Shown: positions 14,567-23,510 of the stretch, piece after piece
How positions within the stretch are numbered: position 1 is the stretch's first letter
Layout of the letters: each line of letters starts with the position of its first letter
NCBI GenBank assembly: GCA_910579595.1
Contig: CAJTVM010000028.1
Coordinates: 1-30,254 of the forward strand
DNA length: 30,254 nt
From: an uncultured Oscillospiraceae bacterium
Lineage (GTDB): Bacteria; Bacillota; Clostridia; Oscillospirales; Oscillospiraceae
Direction: 5' to 3'
Notes under the pieces: generated by a model
Databases searched by the model: none
What the model was told of the DNA's origin: nothing
The model's input: the letters and a program-made list of their open reading frames with translations, nothing else
Translations under genes and position numbers: made by a program

Positions 14567-15571
14567 ATGTGGTACCGTCGATTGATCTACGGCGGGCTGC
14601 TCATCGCGGTGCTGCTGTTCCAGATCACCAATGAAAATTACCTGGCCCAGTTCCTGCTGTGCCTGTGCATCGCGCTGCCGCTGCTGTCGCTGGCGCTGTC
14701 CCTGCCGGGTATGTTGAAATGCCGCCTGAACCTGTTCCCGGAACCCTCCGCCCTGAACCGGGGGGAGCAGGGCGGCTGGGCCCTGGCGGCGGAGTCTCCA
14801 GCGGGGCTGCCCCTGGCCCGGATCTCTCTGCGGCTGACGGAGGAAAACCTGCTCACCGGGCGGCGGGAGGTACTCCATGTCCGCCTCACCGGGGTGGCCC
14901 GACGCCTGCCCACGGCGCTGTCCGCCCCTACGGAGCACTGCGGCCTGCTGGAGCTGCGCGCGGACAAGGCGCGGGTTTGCGACTACCTGGGGCTATTCAC
15001 CTTGAAGCTGGGCGCGCCGCCCCCGGCCCGGATGCTGTGCCGCCCCATCCCCGCCCAGTGCCCACCGGTGGAGGCGCCCGATGGGCAGGGCCTGCGGCCC
15101 TCCTCCAAAAACACCGCCAAGCGGGGGCCGGGGGAGGACTACGAGCTGCGGGAGTACCGCCCCGGCGACCCCATGCGCGCGGTGCACTGGAAGCTGTCCT
15201 CCAAGTGGGACGAGCTGATTGTTCGGGAGCGCTCGGACACCGTGACCCCCCTGCCCCTGCTGACCATGGACTACTTCGGCAAGCCGGAGGAGCTGGACCG
15301 CCTCTTGGACCGGATCACCGGCATGAGCCGCGCCCTGTTGAACGTACAGCGCCCCCACGCAGTTTTGTGGCTGGACAGCGCGGGGGAACCCCAGCTTCAG
15401 GTGGTGTCCGACGAGAAGGAGTACGGGGACTGCCTGCTGGCCCTGCTGTCCCGCCCCGTCCCCTCCACCGGCCCCAGGCTGGACGACTTTCCCGAACTGA
15501 TCCGCGGCTCCGATGGGCCGGTGTTCCGCGTCCACATCACCCTGGAAGGAGGGGACGGCTATGGCGGATAA
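14567..15571 (+). CDS. DUF58 domain membrane protein
   Basis: This 334-residue protein has two N-terminal membrane segments (about residues 8-20 and 27-48). The DUF58 signature is at 188-224: PGEDYELREYRPGDPMRAVHWK, with the WKLSSKWDELIVRE continuation. The region after it has the VWA-like fold expected of the family. The ATG at 14567 lies 4 nt after the MoxR stop; a longer frame starting at 14333 runs inside moxR and is not used. The stop overlaps the transglutaminase gene by 11 nt. DUF58 proteins are presumed partners of MoxR ATPases; the precise job is unknown. Confidence 0.93.
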   Translation: MWYRRLIYGGLLIAVLLFQITNENYLAQFLLCLCIALPLLSLALSLPGMLKCRLNLFPEPSALNRGEQGGWALAAESPAGLPLARISLRLTEENLLTGRREVLHVRLTGVARRLPTALSAPTEHCGLLELRADKARVCDYLGLFTLKLGAPPPARMLCRPIPAQCPPVEAPDGQGLRPSSKNTAKRGPGEDYELREYRPGDPMRAVHWKLSSKWDELIVRERSDTVTPLPLLTMDYFGKPEELDRLLDRITGMSRALLNVQRPHAVLWLDSAGEPQLQVVSDEKEYGDCLLALLSRPVPSTGPRLDDFPELIRGSDGPVFRVHITLEGGDGYGG

Positions 15572-17924
15572 GGAACACCGCGCCCCAATCACGGTGCTGG
15601 CGGGGGATGGGCTGCTGCTGCTGTGCGCCCTGTGGGGGCTGACGGCCTCCTTCCTGTCCCTGTACAGCGGCCGGGAGGTGTGGGGCGTCTACTTCTCCCC
15701 CCTGAACCACTGCGCCGGGGACGGGGATGCCTTTCTTCTGTGCGCCGTGGTATGCGCCCTGCTGGCGCTGGCGGTGTTCTCCCTGCCCCGGCACCGGGCG
15801 CTTGCCGCGGGCGGGCTGGCCGCCCTGTGGGGGCTGGCGCTGTTCGCCTGCTGGGAGGACGCGGTGCGGGGCGCGGGCATCGCCCTGCGGGAGATCACCA
15901 TCCTCTTTTCCCGGCGGGTGTTCTGGGGTTGGGAGTTTTTGTACGACCCCGGCCTGACTGGGAACCAGGAAGCCGAGGCCATCCGGCGGCTCCTGCTGCT
16001 GGCCATCCCCGGGCTGGCCCTGCTGCTGGGCTGGGCGGTGGTGCGCGCGCGGCGGTGGTGGCTGGTGCTGGCCTTTACTCTGCCCCCCCTGCTCCCCGGG
16101 CTGCTGGCGGACCTCTACCCGGACTGGCCCGCGTTTATGGCGTTGTCCGCCTGCTGGTGCGTCATGCTGCTCACCGGGCTGTGCAAGTGGGCCGCGCCCA
16201 CCGGGCGGGGGAAGCTGACCCTGATTGTGTTCCCCTGCGTGGGTTTGGTGTTGCTGTTCATCACCGTCATGTTCCCCCGGGAGGGCTACACCCGCCCTGC
16301 CTGGGCGCTGAGGGCCCAGGAGGATCTGCGCGGCCTCTCCCAGCGGGCGTCGGAATTTTTCGCCCAGTGGGAGGGCCCCTTCGGCGGCTCCGTCACCTAC
16401 GTGGGCGCGGCGGAGGAGGCGGATCTGTCCAACGCCGGACCGCTGCGCTTCTCCGGACGGACGGTGCTGCGCTTCATCACCGACTACGACGGGCGGCTGT
16501 ACCTGCGGGGCTCCTCCCTGGCGGTGTATGAGGACGGGGTGTGGACCCCCCTGCCCGAGGGGTTGTATGAGGCGTACTACCCCTCCGACAGCCCCCCCGC
16601 CTTCCCCCTGTATTTCCCCGCCATGCAGGAGCAGGACAGCCCCACCTATACCATCACGGTGAACAACGTGGGAACGGTGGGGGCCTGCGTATACGCCCCT
16701 TATTTCCCCGTGCCCCAGGTGGCCGAGGACACCGGGGCCCTGCCGGTGGATGACGCCTATCTGGCCCGGAAGCAGGGGCAGTGGGAGCACACCCTGGACT
16801 TTGTGGAGCGGACGCCCCCGGCATTTTCCGACTGGGACGGCCCCTATGTCAGCTTTGACGGCCCCAGCGATGGGCAAATGGCGGCAAACCAATACGCCGA
16901 ATACGCCTACAGCCACTACCTGGACGTGCCGGAGGAGCTGTGGGACACGCTGAACCAGCACGTCCGGATGTGGTTTTCCACCCAGTCCTCCTATCACTCC
17001 GCGCCGGGCAACGTCGCTCCGGTCCAGCTGGCCCAAGAGCTGGGCATGTTCCTCAGCACCTTCTGTGAGTACGACCCGGAAACCCCCGCCCCCCCGGAGG
17101 GGGTAGATCCGGTGGACTATTTCCTCAACGAGAGCCACCGGGGCTACTGTATGCACTACGCCTCCGCCGTGGCGCTGATGCTGCGCACCCAGGGCATCCC
17201 CGCCCGGTATGTCAGCGGCTTTACGGCGGAGAGCGTCCCCAACCGGCAGGTGGACGTGCCCGACCGGGCCGCCCACGCCTGGGTGGAGGTATGGGTGGAC
17301 GGCTTCGGCTGGCATCCCGTGGAGGTCACCCCCGCCGCCGCCTTTACCTGGTATGAGCACGGGGTGGCCGGCCCCAGCGAGCTGACCTCCTATGAGCCGG
17401 TGGAGAGCCTGCCGCCGGAACCTACCCCCACGCCGGTCCCCACCCCCGCCCCCGACGCTTCGGCCCAGCCCAGCGCCGGACCCCAGCTGGGCGAGGCCGA
17501 TCCCCAGGGAGGCGGGGGAGGCTTCACTCTGCCGCCCTGGCTGATCCCAGCCCTGGCGGGCACCGCCGGGGGAATCGCCCTGGTGTGGCTGATCCAGTTT
17601 GCCCTCAAGCGCATCCGGAAAAAACGCATGGCGGGGCCGGATCCCAACCGGGCCGCGCTGGTGTGCTACGGCTACCTGCTCCGGCTGGAGCGCCGGGGCG
17701 GGCGGATGGACCCCCGGGCGGTGGAGCTGGCCCAGAAGGCCCGCTTCAGCCAGCATACTCTGACGGAGGAGGAGCTGACCGTGCTGCGCCGGCTGGTGGA
17801 CCGGGAACGCACCCGCCTGTGCGTGGCCCACGCCCTGCCCAAACGGCTGCTGTACCGCTACTTCTGGGGGAAGGCCAAGCCCCCCATCTCCCTGGCGGGC
17901 GACCCGATGGAAGAAGAACCGTAA
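15561..17924 (+). CDS. Membrane-anchored transglutaminase-like protein (TgpA type)
   Basis: This 787-residue protein has about six or seven N-terminal membrane helices (to ~residue 240), an extracytoplasmic region with a transglutaminase core, a Pro/Thr-rich linker and one more membrane helix (~655-677) before a ~110-residue cytosolic tail. The core shows Cys530 in RGYCMHYASAVAL, His572 in RAAHAWVEVW, and GWHPVEVTPAA, where Glu588 takes the third-catalytic position often occupied by Asp. Papain-like transglutaminase proteins of this layout may act as proteases or crosslinkers at the envelope. The start is ATG at 15561 with GGAAGGAGGGG upstream; it overlaps the DUF58 stop by 11 nt. It ends the MoxR operon. 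Confidence 0.92.
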   Translation: MADKEHRAPITVLAGDGLLLLCALWGLTASFLSLYSGREVWGVYFSPLNHCAGDGDAFLLCAVVCALLALAVFSLPRHRALAAGGLAALWGLALFACWEDAVRGAGIALREITILFSRRVFWGWEFLYDPGLTGNQEAEAIRRLLLLAIPGLALLLGWAVVRARRWWLVLAFTLPPLLPGLLADLYPDWPAFMALSACWCVMLLTGLCKWAAPTGRGKLTLIVFPCVGLVLLFITVMFPREGYTRPAWALRAQEDLRGLSQRASEFFAQWEGPFGGSVTYVGAAEEADLSNAGPLRFSGRTVLRFITDYDGRLYLRGSSLAVYEDGVWTPLPEGLYEAYYPSDSPPAFPLYFPAMQEQDSPTYTITVNNVGTVGACVYAPYFPVPQVAEDTGALPVDDAYLARKQGQWEHTLDFVERTPPAFSDWDGPYVSFDGPSDGQMAANQYAEYAYSHYLDVPEELWDTLNQHVRMWFSTQSSYHSAPGNVAPVQLAQELGMFLSTFCEYDPETPAPPEGVDPVDYFLNESHRGYCMHYASAVALMLRTQGIPARYVSGFTAESVPNRQVDVPDRAAHAWVEVWVDGFGWHPVEVTPAAAFTWYEHGVAGPSELTSYEPVESLPPEPTPTPVPTPAPDASAQPSAGPQLGEADPQGGGGGFTLPPWLIPALAGTAGGIALVWLIQFALKRIRKKRMAGPDPNRAALVCYGYLLRLERRGGRMDPRAVELAQKARFSQHTLTEEELTVLRRLVDRERTRLCVAHALPKRLLYRYFWGKAKPPISLAGDPMEEEP

Positions 17925-17961
17925 AAAACAAGCTGTCCGGCATTGCCGGACAGCTTGTTTT
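17925..17961 (+). terminator. Bidirectional terminator between convergent genes
   Basis: AAAACAAGCTGTCCGGC, loop ATT and the perfect 17-nt complement ending in TTTT. It starts right after the transglutaminase stop codon and also serves the minus-strand kinase ending at 17984. Confidence 0.93.
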
Positions 17962-17983
17962 CATCTGTTTGGAACCTGGAGCG

Positions 17984-20770
17984 TCAGCCGCCCTCCCGCA
18001 GGCGGCCCAGCAGCTCCCGGGTGGCGTCCATGTCGATGGGCTTGGGCAGGTGGCCGTTCATCCCCGCGTCCAGGGCGCTGCGGGCGTCCTCGGCAAAGGC
18101 GTTGGCGGTCATGGCCACGATGGGGATATCCCTGGCCCTGGGATGATCGCTGGCACGGATGCGCCGGGTGGCCTCATAGCCGTCCATCACCGGCATCTGC
18201 ACATCCATGAGGATCATATCGTACTTGTCCGGGCCGGACTGGAGGAACCGCTCCACCGCCAGCTCGCCGTTGGCGGCAATCTCGCACTTGGCCCCTTCCA
18301 TGGCCAGCATCTCGGACAAAATCTCGGCGTTGAGCTCGTTGTCCTCCGCTACCAGGAAGAGCAGCCCCTTCAGCACATTCTCCGGGATCTGGCCGGCGTT
18401 GTCCTGCCGGGCTTTGTCCGGCCCCTCCCCGGCGGCGCCTTCCTCCTGGCTGGGCAGGGCGAAGGACAGCTCCACCGTAAAGGTGCTGCCCACCCCTTGC
18501 TGGCTCTCCACCCGGATCACGCCGTCCATCAGCTCCACCAGGTTCCTGGTGATGGCCATGCCCAGGCCGGTGCCCTGGATGCCGCTGGTGGTGGAATTCA
18601 CCTCCCGGGTGAAGGAGTCGAATACCCGCTTCACAAACTCCGGGCTCATGCCCACGCCGTTGTCCCTTACCGTGAAGCGCAGGTGGGCATACTGCGGGGT
18701 GGTGGAGGGCAGCTCCTCCACCTGGAGGCAGATTTTCCCGCCGTTGGGGGTGTACTTGATGGCGTTGGACAGCAGGTTGATCAGGATCTGGTTCAGGTGC
18801 AGCCGGTCGCCCAGGATCTGCTTCGCCGGGCAGCCCTCTACGCGCATCTCAAAGAAGTGGCCCTTGGCCTCGGCCTGGGGGAGGAGGATGGTATGCAGCT
18901 CCTCCATCAGATCGGGCAGGCTGAATGGGGCGATGGTCAGCGAAGTCTTTCCGCTCTCGATTTTGCTCATGTCCAGCACGTCGTTGATGAGGCTGAGCAG
19001 GTGGTGGCCGGAGGCGGAGATCTTCTTGGTGTACTCCCGCACCTTGTCCGGGTACTCCGCCTCATTGTTCAGCAGGGTGGTGAAGCCGATGATGGCGTTC
19101 ATGGGGGTGCGGATGTCGTGGGACATATTGGACAGGAAGGCGCTTTTCGCCTCGTTGGCCTGGTTGGCCTGGGCCAGGGCCTCCCGCAGGAACTCCTTCT
19201 GCTCCAGCTCGGAGCGGGTTTCGCTGTCCACATCCTTGATGCCCAGCACCACCCCCCGGTGGCCGTCCCAGGCGCCCGCCCGCGCCGCTTTCAGCTGGTG
19301 GTATACGGTCTTTCCCCCGGAAATAATCCGGTAGTTCACATAGACACTGGTCTTTTCGGCCAGCTCCTCCCGCAGCCCCTGCTGGGAACAGGCGCGGCGG
19401 ATCATATCCCGATCCTCGGGGCAGACAAATTCGTCGATGTACGCGCCCAGACTGTCCTGGAAGGACTGCCCCGGCAGGAAGGCGGCGGCAAAGGCGCCCT
19501 CCTGCCCCTCGGCCACCCGGAGGGGCATCCCCTCGCCGGTGTCCAGATCGAAGAAACACACCAGGCTGTAGTCGGTGCTCAGCGCGTGGATCAGCTCCAT
19601 CTGGCGGCGCTCCTGCTCCTGGCGCTCCTGCTGCTCCAGCTCCTTCTGGGCAGTGCAGTCCAGCAGGTAGCGCTGGTAAACCAGCTCCCCTTCCTCCCGG
19701 ATGAGCTTGACATTGCCCATAATGTGCAGCATCCGTCCGTTGGAGTGGCGCAGGCGGTAGGCGATGCCCTTGCTGTCCCCCTCCCCCCGCAGGGAGCGGA
19801 TGCAGGCGCTCAGGCGGGGCTTATCCTCCTCCAGCACGGTGGGGGCCACGGTGTCGAAGCCCGCCGCCATCAGCTCCTCCTTGGACTCGAAGCCCAACAG
19901 CGCCAGCGCGGCCTGGTTGGCGTTGAGCACCCGCTTGCCGTCCATGGTGTGGGTAAGCACGCCGCAGTCCATGGTAGTAAACAGCGACTCCAGCATGGAG
20001 CTGCGCCGGACGATCTCCTCCTGGAAGGCCCGCTCCTGGGTGATGTCGATGGCCACCCCCACGGTGCCCATGACAGAGCCGTCCACGTCGTAGAGCGGGG
20101 ACTTGTAGGTGGTGAGCAGCCGCTTGCCGTCGCCGGTCATGATAGATTCCTCGGAGATGTAGGTCTGCCGGGTTTCCATGACCTCCCGCTCGGACTCGAT
20201 GCAGGCGGGGTCGTCCTGTTCCACGTCCCAGATGTAGGCGTGGCCACGGCCGGAGATCTGTTCGTGGGTCTTTTTCACCGCCCGGCAGAAGCTGTCGTTC
20301 ACCTTTTCGTGGAGCCCGTTCTTATCCTTGAACCAGACCAGGTTGGGTACGCCGTTGATGGTGGCGTTTAAGTACTGTCTGGCCTCCCACAGCTCCTTGT
20401 CCTGCCGGCAGCCCTCCTGCCAGCGGCGGAAGCGGAAGGGAATCTCCTGCGCGGCTGGCTCGACCCAGAGATCCCGCACCTGGGGCAGCAGGGGGGCCAG
20501 CCCGGCGATCTGATCCCGATCCGCGATGGCGATCAGCTCCGCCTCCTCCCGCTTAACAGCCAGCAGCGCATCAAGGACGGCGGGGCCGTCCGGCCCCATC
20601 CCCCGCAGATCGGCGGCGATCACGTCCGCCCCAACGCACAGGGCGGCGTCCGGGGTATCGCTCCGGGAAAACGTATGGGAAAAGTGCTCCAGCGGGGGCA
20701 TCCCGCAGATCGTGTCAAGCAGGCTCCTGTCCTGGCCCATGAGGTAGAATTGCAAGTGACAATGATACAT
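17984..20770 (-). CDS. Cytosolic PAS-domain hybrid histidine kinase / response regulator
   Basis: This 928-residue protein has no membrane helix. An N-terminal flavodoxin-like region (~1-115) precedes PAS1 (~133-247, ending TVGVAIDITQER), PAS2 (~257-377) and a diverged PAS3 (~387-517). The kinase core follows: H-box FLSNMSHDIRTP with His551, N-box NLLSNAIKYTP (~665-675), G1 DNGVGM (703-708) and G2 GTGLGMA (733-739). A C-terminal receiver has FLVAEDNELNAEIL and phosphoacceptor Asp856 in ILMDVQMPVMDG, with LPKP at the end. The start is ATG at 20770, 9 nt after AGGAGG; the longer frame is not supported. There is no Hpt or DNA-binding domain, so the output partner is elsewhere. It is divergent from an amino-acid importer, which it may regulate indirectly. 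Confidence 0.94.
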   Translation of the reverse strand: MYHCHLQFYLMGQDRSLLDTICGMPPLEHFSHTFSRSDTPDAALCVGADVIAADLRGMGPDGPAVLDALLAVKREEAELIAIADRDQIAGLAPLLPQVRDLWVEPAAQEIPFRFRRWQEGCRQDKELWEARQYLNATINGVPNLVWFKDKNGLHEKVNDSFCRAVKKTHEQISGRGHAYIWDVEQDDPACIESEREVMETRQTYISEESIMTGDGKRLLTTYKSPLYDVDGSVMGTVGVAIDITQERAFQEEIVRRSSMLESLFTTMDCGVLTHTMDGKRVLNANQAALALLGFESKEELMAAGFDTVAPTVLEEDKPRLSACIRSLRGEGDSKGIAYRLRHSNGRMLHIMGNVKLIREEGELVYQRYLLDCTAQKELEQQERQEQERRQMELIHALSTDYSLVCFFDLDTGEGMPLRVAEGQEGAFAAAFLPGQSFQDSLGAYIDEFVCPEDRDMIRRACSQQGLREELAEKTSVYVNYRIISGGKTVYHQLKAARAGAWDGHRGVVLGIKDVDSETRSELEQKEFLREALAQANQANEAKSAFLSNMSHDIRTPMNAIIGFTTLLNNEAEYPDKVREYTKKISASGHHLLSLINDVLDMSKIESGKTSLTIAPFSLPDLMEELHTILLPQAEAKGHFFEMRVEGCPAKQILGDRLHLNQILINLLSNAIKYTPNGGKICLQVEELPSTTPQYAHLRFTVRDNGVGMSPEFVKRVFDSFTREVNSTTSGIQGTGLGMAITRNLVELMDGVIRVESQQGVGSTFTVELSFALPSQEEGAAGEGPDKARQDNAGQIPENVLKGLLFLVAEDNELNAEILSEMLAMEGAKCEIAANGELAVERFLQSGPDKYDMILMDVQMPVMDGYEATRRIRASDHPRARDIPIVAMTANAFAEDARSALDAGMNGHLPKPIDMDATRELLGRLREGG

Positions 20771-20864
20771 CAGAATAATCCTCCTACGGGGAAGCGCGCC
20801 CCCCACCCGCCGAGGGACGGGCATAATACGCTACTATAATAATTTTACCAAACTGATGCTATAG

Positions 20865-20893
20865 ATTTTATCAAGTTTATCCGCTGATGTCAA
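20865..20893 (-). promoter_or_regulatory. Promoter of the PAS hybrid kinase
   Basis: On the minus strand TTGACA (20893-20888), 17 bp and TAAAAT (20870-20865) with an upstream TGA. Leader to the ATG is about 90 nt. Confidence 0.8.
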
Positions 20894-20976
20894 TAATTTG
20901 CGGGCGTTTCTCCCCCCGATCCACAGACAGTTTATACGATGTTCCGGGGGCATGGGCAAATATTCTTCAAAAGCAT

Positions 20977-21005
20977 TTGCATTTCTCCTTGTAAAGTGGT
21001 ATGAT
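20977..21005 (+). promoter_or_regulatory. Promoter of the amino-acid ABC importer operon
   Basis: TTGCAT (20977-20982), 17 bp and TATGAT (21000-21005) with TGG just before it (extended -10). It is about 85 bp from the divergent kinase promoter. Confidence 0.75.
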
Positions 21006-21018
21006 ATGGTGCTCACAA

Positions 21019-21047
21019 GGCGGACGCCGTCATTGGATTGGTCCGCC
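21019..21047 (+). promoter_or_regulatory. Leader hairpin of the ABC importer operon
   Basis: GGCGGAC and GTCCGCC form a 7-bp stem with a 15-nt loop in the untranslated leader, upstream of the strong ribosome binding site at 21060-21068. No T-run follows. Confidence 0.35.
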
Positions 21048-21075
21048 GGAACCCACGCGAAAAGGAGTGAACCCC

Positions 21076-21120
21076 ATGGGAAAAACCCGCGGCCCGGGGA
21101 GGATGAGGCCCTATGAATAG
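21076..21120 (+). CDS. Possible 14-residue leader peptide overlapping the permease start
   Basis: ATG at 21076 opens MGKTRGPGRMRPYE and stops with TAG at 21118-21120. AAAAGGAGTG ends about 6 nt before it, the best ribosome binding site of the operon. The stop lies 8 nt inside the permease gene, so translation of the leader could feed ribosomes to the permease start. Three of 14 codons are Arg. This may be a coupling or attenuation peptide, or a chance frame using a site that really serves something else. Confidence 0.35.
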   Translation: MGKTRGPGRMRPYE

Positions 21121-21787
21121 CGAACTGCTGGAACTGTTCCTCGACTCGTTCCCGAGCATCCTGATCCCCGGCCTCACCTGCACCATCCCCCTTACCGCCG
21201 CCGCATTTTTCTTTGCCATGATCATCGCCGCGGCGGCGGCCATGTCACAGTATGCCCATGTGCCGGTAATTACCCAGCTCTGCCGGTTTTACATCTGGGT
21301 ATTCCGGGGCACCCCGCTGCTGGTGCAGCTGTTTGTGGTGTTCTACGGCCTGCCCAAGGTGGGGCTGCGCCTGGAGGCATTTCCGGCGGCGGTGATCACC
21401 TTCTCCCTCAACGAGGGGGCCTACTGCGCCGAGACCGTCCGGGCGGCGCTGGAGGCGGTGCCCGCCGGACAGCTGGAGGCGGGGTACTGCTCCGGGATGT
21501 CCTATCTTCAGACCATGCGCCGCATCATCCTGCCCCAGGCCATGCGCACCGCCTTCCCGCCCCTGTCCAACTCCCTCATCGCCATGGTGAAGGATACCTC
21601 CCTGGTGGCCAACATCACAGTGGTGGAGATGTTCCGGGCCACCCAGCAGATCAACGCCCGGGTGTACGAGCCGCTGCTGCTGTACATGGAGGTGGGGCTG
21701 ATCTACCTGCTGTTCTCCACCGTCCTCACCTGGCTCCAGCGGTGGGGGGAGAAGAAGCTGGGTGCTTATGAGAACCGGGGGGTGTGA
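21113..21787 (+). CDS. Polar amino-acid ABC transporter permease
   Basis: This 224-residue inner-membrane protein of the HisM/GlnP type has several hydrophobic helices. Its EAA loop contacts the ATPase: QLEAGYCSGMSYLQTMRRIILPQA, with NSLIAMVKDTSLV after it. YIWVFRGTPLLVQLF is the family hallmark upstream. Such permeases act as homodimers or heterodimers; only one permease gene is present, so a homodimer is likely. The ATG at 21113 follows GGGGAGG by 10 nt. It is first of three genes and is followed by the ATPase after 4 nt. The transported amino acid cannot be fixed by eye; the cystine-type TcyB group looks close. Confidence 0.94.
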   Translation: MNSELLELFLDSFPSILIPGLTCTIPLTAAAFFFAMIIAAAAAMSQYAHVPVITQLCRFYIWVFRGTPLLVQLFVVFYGLPKVGLRLEAFPAAVITFSLNEGAYCAETVRAALEAVPAGQLEAGYCSGMSYLQTMRRIILPQAMRTAFPPLSNSLIAMVKDTSLVANITVVEMFRATQQINARVYEPLLLYMEVGLIYLLFSTVLTWLQRWGEKKLGAYENRGV

Positions 21788-21791
21788 GGCC

Positions 21792-22556
21792 ATGCTGCTG
21801 TGTGTAAAAGACGTCCGGAAGTCCTTCGGAGCGCTGGAGGTGCTGAAGGGGGTGGACCTGTCCGTGGACAGGGGGGACGTGGTGGCCATACTTGGCCCCA
21901 GCGGCTCGGGGAAAACCACCCTGCTGCGGTGCATGAACTTCCTGGAACGGGCGGACGGGGGCGTCCTTACCTTCGATGGAGAGCAATTCCCCCTGGGCCG
22001 CGTCCCCAAGCGGGATATCGCCCGTCTGCGGAAAAAAACCGCCTTTGTGTTCCAGAGCTATAACCTGTTCCTCAACAAAACCGCCCTGCAAAACGTCACC
22101 GAGGGGCTGATCACCGCCCGGAAAATCCCCAAAGCGGAGGCGGAGGCCGCCGGCCGGCAGGCCCTGGAGAAGGTTGGCATGGCCGACCGCATGGATCACT
22201 ACCCCAGCCAGCTGTCCGGCGGGCAGCAGCAGCGGGTGGCGATTGCTAGGGCAATTGCGGTGAAGCCGGAGATCATTTACTTTGACGAACCCACCTCCGC
22301 CCTGGACCCGGAGCTTACCGGGGAGGTGCTGACGGTGATGCGGCGGCTGGCGGAGGAGGGGATGACCATGCTGGTGGTCACCCACGAGCTGGGCTTTGCC
22401 CGCACCGTGTCCAGCCGCACCGTGTTTATGGAGCACGGCGTGGTGGTGGAGGCCGGACCCTCCCGGGAGATCTTCGATCACCCCAGGGAGGAACGCACCC
22501 GGACCTTCCTGCGGCTTGACAATCCGGAAAAACATCAACAAGAAAAGGAGTTTTAA
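21792..22556 (+). CDS. Polar amino-acid ABC transporter ATP-binding protein
   Basis: This 254-residue ATPase powers the importer. It has Walker A GPSGSGKT (35-42), the Q-loop in FVFQSYNLFLNKT, signature LSGGQQQRVAIARA, Walker B IIYFDEPTSALDPEL and the H-loop VVTHELGFA. This is the GlnQ/HisP type, complete and of normal length. The ATG at 21792 is 4 nt after the permease stop. A longer frame from 21762 runs inside the permease and is not used. The stop is 2 nt from the binding-protein start, so permease, ATPase and binding protein are one unit. Confidence 0.95.
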   Translation: MLLCVKDVRKSFGALEVLKGVDLSVDRGDVVAILGPSGSGKTTLLRCMNFLERADGGVLTFDGEQFPLGRVPKRDIARLRKKTAFVFQSYNLFLNKTALQNVTEGLITARKIPKAEAEAAGRQALEKVGMADRMDHYPSQLSGGQQQRVAIARAIAVKPEIIYFDEPTSALDPELTGEVLTVMRRLAEEGMTMLVVTHELGFARTVSSRTVFMEHGVVVEAGPSREIFDHPREERTRTFLRLDNPEKHQQEKEF

Positions 22557-22558
22557 CC

Positions 22559-23389
22559 ATGAATTTCAAGCGTTTTGCGGCGGCCGTTTCCGCCGCCGCC
22601 GTTGTGTGCCTGCTGGCGCTGCCGGCCTGCTCCGGCAATGGCGGAAGCGGGGACAATCCCGGCGCCTCCGGCGATTTGCTGGCGCAGATCCAGTCCAAAG
22701 GGGAGATCACCATAGCCCTGGAGGGCACCTGGGCCCCCTGGGGCTACCACGACGAAAACAACCAGCTGGTGGGCTACGATGTGGAGATCGGCCAGGCCAT
22801 CGCGGACAAGCTGGGCGTGACGGCGAACTTCGTGGAGGGCGAGTGGTCCGGCCTGCTGGCGGGCCTGGAGGTTGGGCGCTACGACATCATGATCAACGGC
22901 ATGGACGTGGACGAGGGCCGCAGGGAGAAGTACGACTTCTCCACCCCCTACGCCTACAACCGCACCGTGGTGATTACCCGGGCGGACGACGACTCCATCC
23001 AGGCCATGGAGGATCTGGACGGCAAAATCACCGCCAATACCCTCCAGAGCACCTATGAGGCGGTGGGCGTCAAATACGGCGCCACCGTCACCCCCGTGGA
23101 CGATTTTATCCAAACCATCGAGCTGCTCACCGACCACCGCATCGACGCCACCCTCAACGCCGAGGTGAGCTACTACGACTACCTGAAGGCCCACCCCGAC
23201 GCCCCCATCAAGATCGCCTGCACCGACCCGGACGTCACCCAGGTGGCCATCCCCCTGCGCAAGGGGGAGGAGACAAAGACCCTGCGGGAGGCCATTGATC
23301 AGGCCCTGGCGGAGCTGTCTCAGGACGGCGTCCTGTCCCAGCTGTCGGAAAAATACTTCGGCATGGACATTTCCCGGGAGGGGAATTGA
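22559..23389 (+). CDS. Amino-acid ABC transporter substrate-binding lipoprotein
   Basis: This 276-residue lipoprotein has a signal peptide with lipobox LPAC (Cys24), then a Gly/Ser-rich tether. The type-II periplasmic binding fold is typical of SBP family 3: KGEITIALEGTWAPWGYHDE, YDVEIGQAIADKLGV, and ISREKYDF-like GRREKYDFSTPY. The LEGTWAPWGY segment is characteristic of cystine- or polar-amino-acid-binding proteins; I infer cystine or a related amino acid but cannot prove it. AAAAGGAG lies about 9 nt upstream. It is the last gene of the importer and ends before a strong terminator. Confidence 0.95.
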   Translation: MNFKRFAAAVSAAAVVCLLALPACSGNGGSGDNPGASGDLLAQIQSKGEITIALEGTWAPWGYHDENNQLVGYDVEIGQAIADKLGVTANFVEGEWSGLLAGLEVGRYDIMINGMDVDEGRREKYDFSTPYAYNRTVVITRADDDSIQAMEDLDGKITANTLQSTYEAVGVKYGATVTPVDDFIQTIELLTDHRIDATLNAEVSYYDYLKAHPDAPIKIACTDPDVTQVAIPLRKGEETKTLREAIDQALAELSQDGVLSQLSEKYFGMDISREGN

Positions 23390-23434
23390 GTCAGGCAAAT
23401 TAATACGGGCCGTTCCGGCAAACGGCTTTGCGCA

Positions 23435-23470
23435 GGGGGACCGCCAGAGGAGCGGTCCCCCCGCCTTTTT
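23435..23470 (+). terminator. Terminator of the ABC importer operon
   Basis: GGGGGACCGC, a 7-nt loop and GCGGTCCCCC followed by CGCCTTTTT. Confidence 0.88.
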
Positions 23471-23510
23471 CCGCGCCTTCAAAAAAAAGCGAGAAAATAT
23501 AATTGAATTA

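Noticed and set aside
15537..17831. 764-codon open frame on the minus strand across the transglutaminase gene
   Set aside because: It lies opposite a clear plus-strand gene with domains and operon context. Its product is Gly/His/Gln/Pro-rich as expected from a complement of GC-rich codons, and it has no motif or ribosome binding site.
17585..20371. 928-codon open frame on the plus strand across the PAS hybrid kinase
   Set aside because: It runs from within the transglutaminase gene through the terminator into the kinase on the other strand. The kinase has full catalytic motifs; the frame is a GC-bias shadow.
21000..21112. Riboswitch or T-box in the importer leader
   Set aside because: The leader is about 70 nt to the first start codon, holds only one simple hairpin and has no T-box NGGUGGNA or lysine/SAM/other known riboswitch cores.
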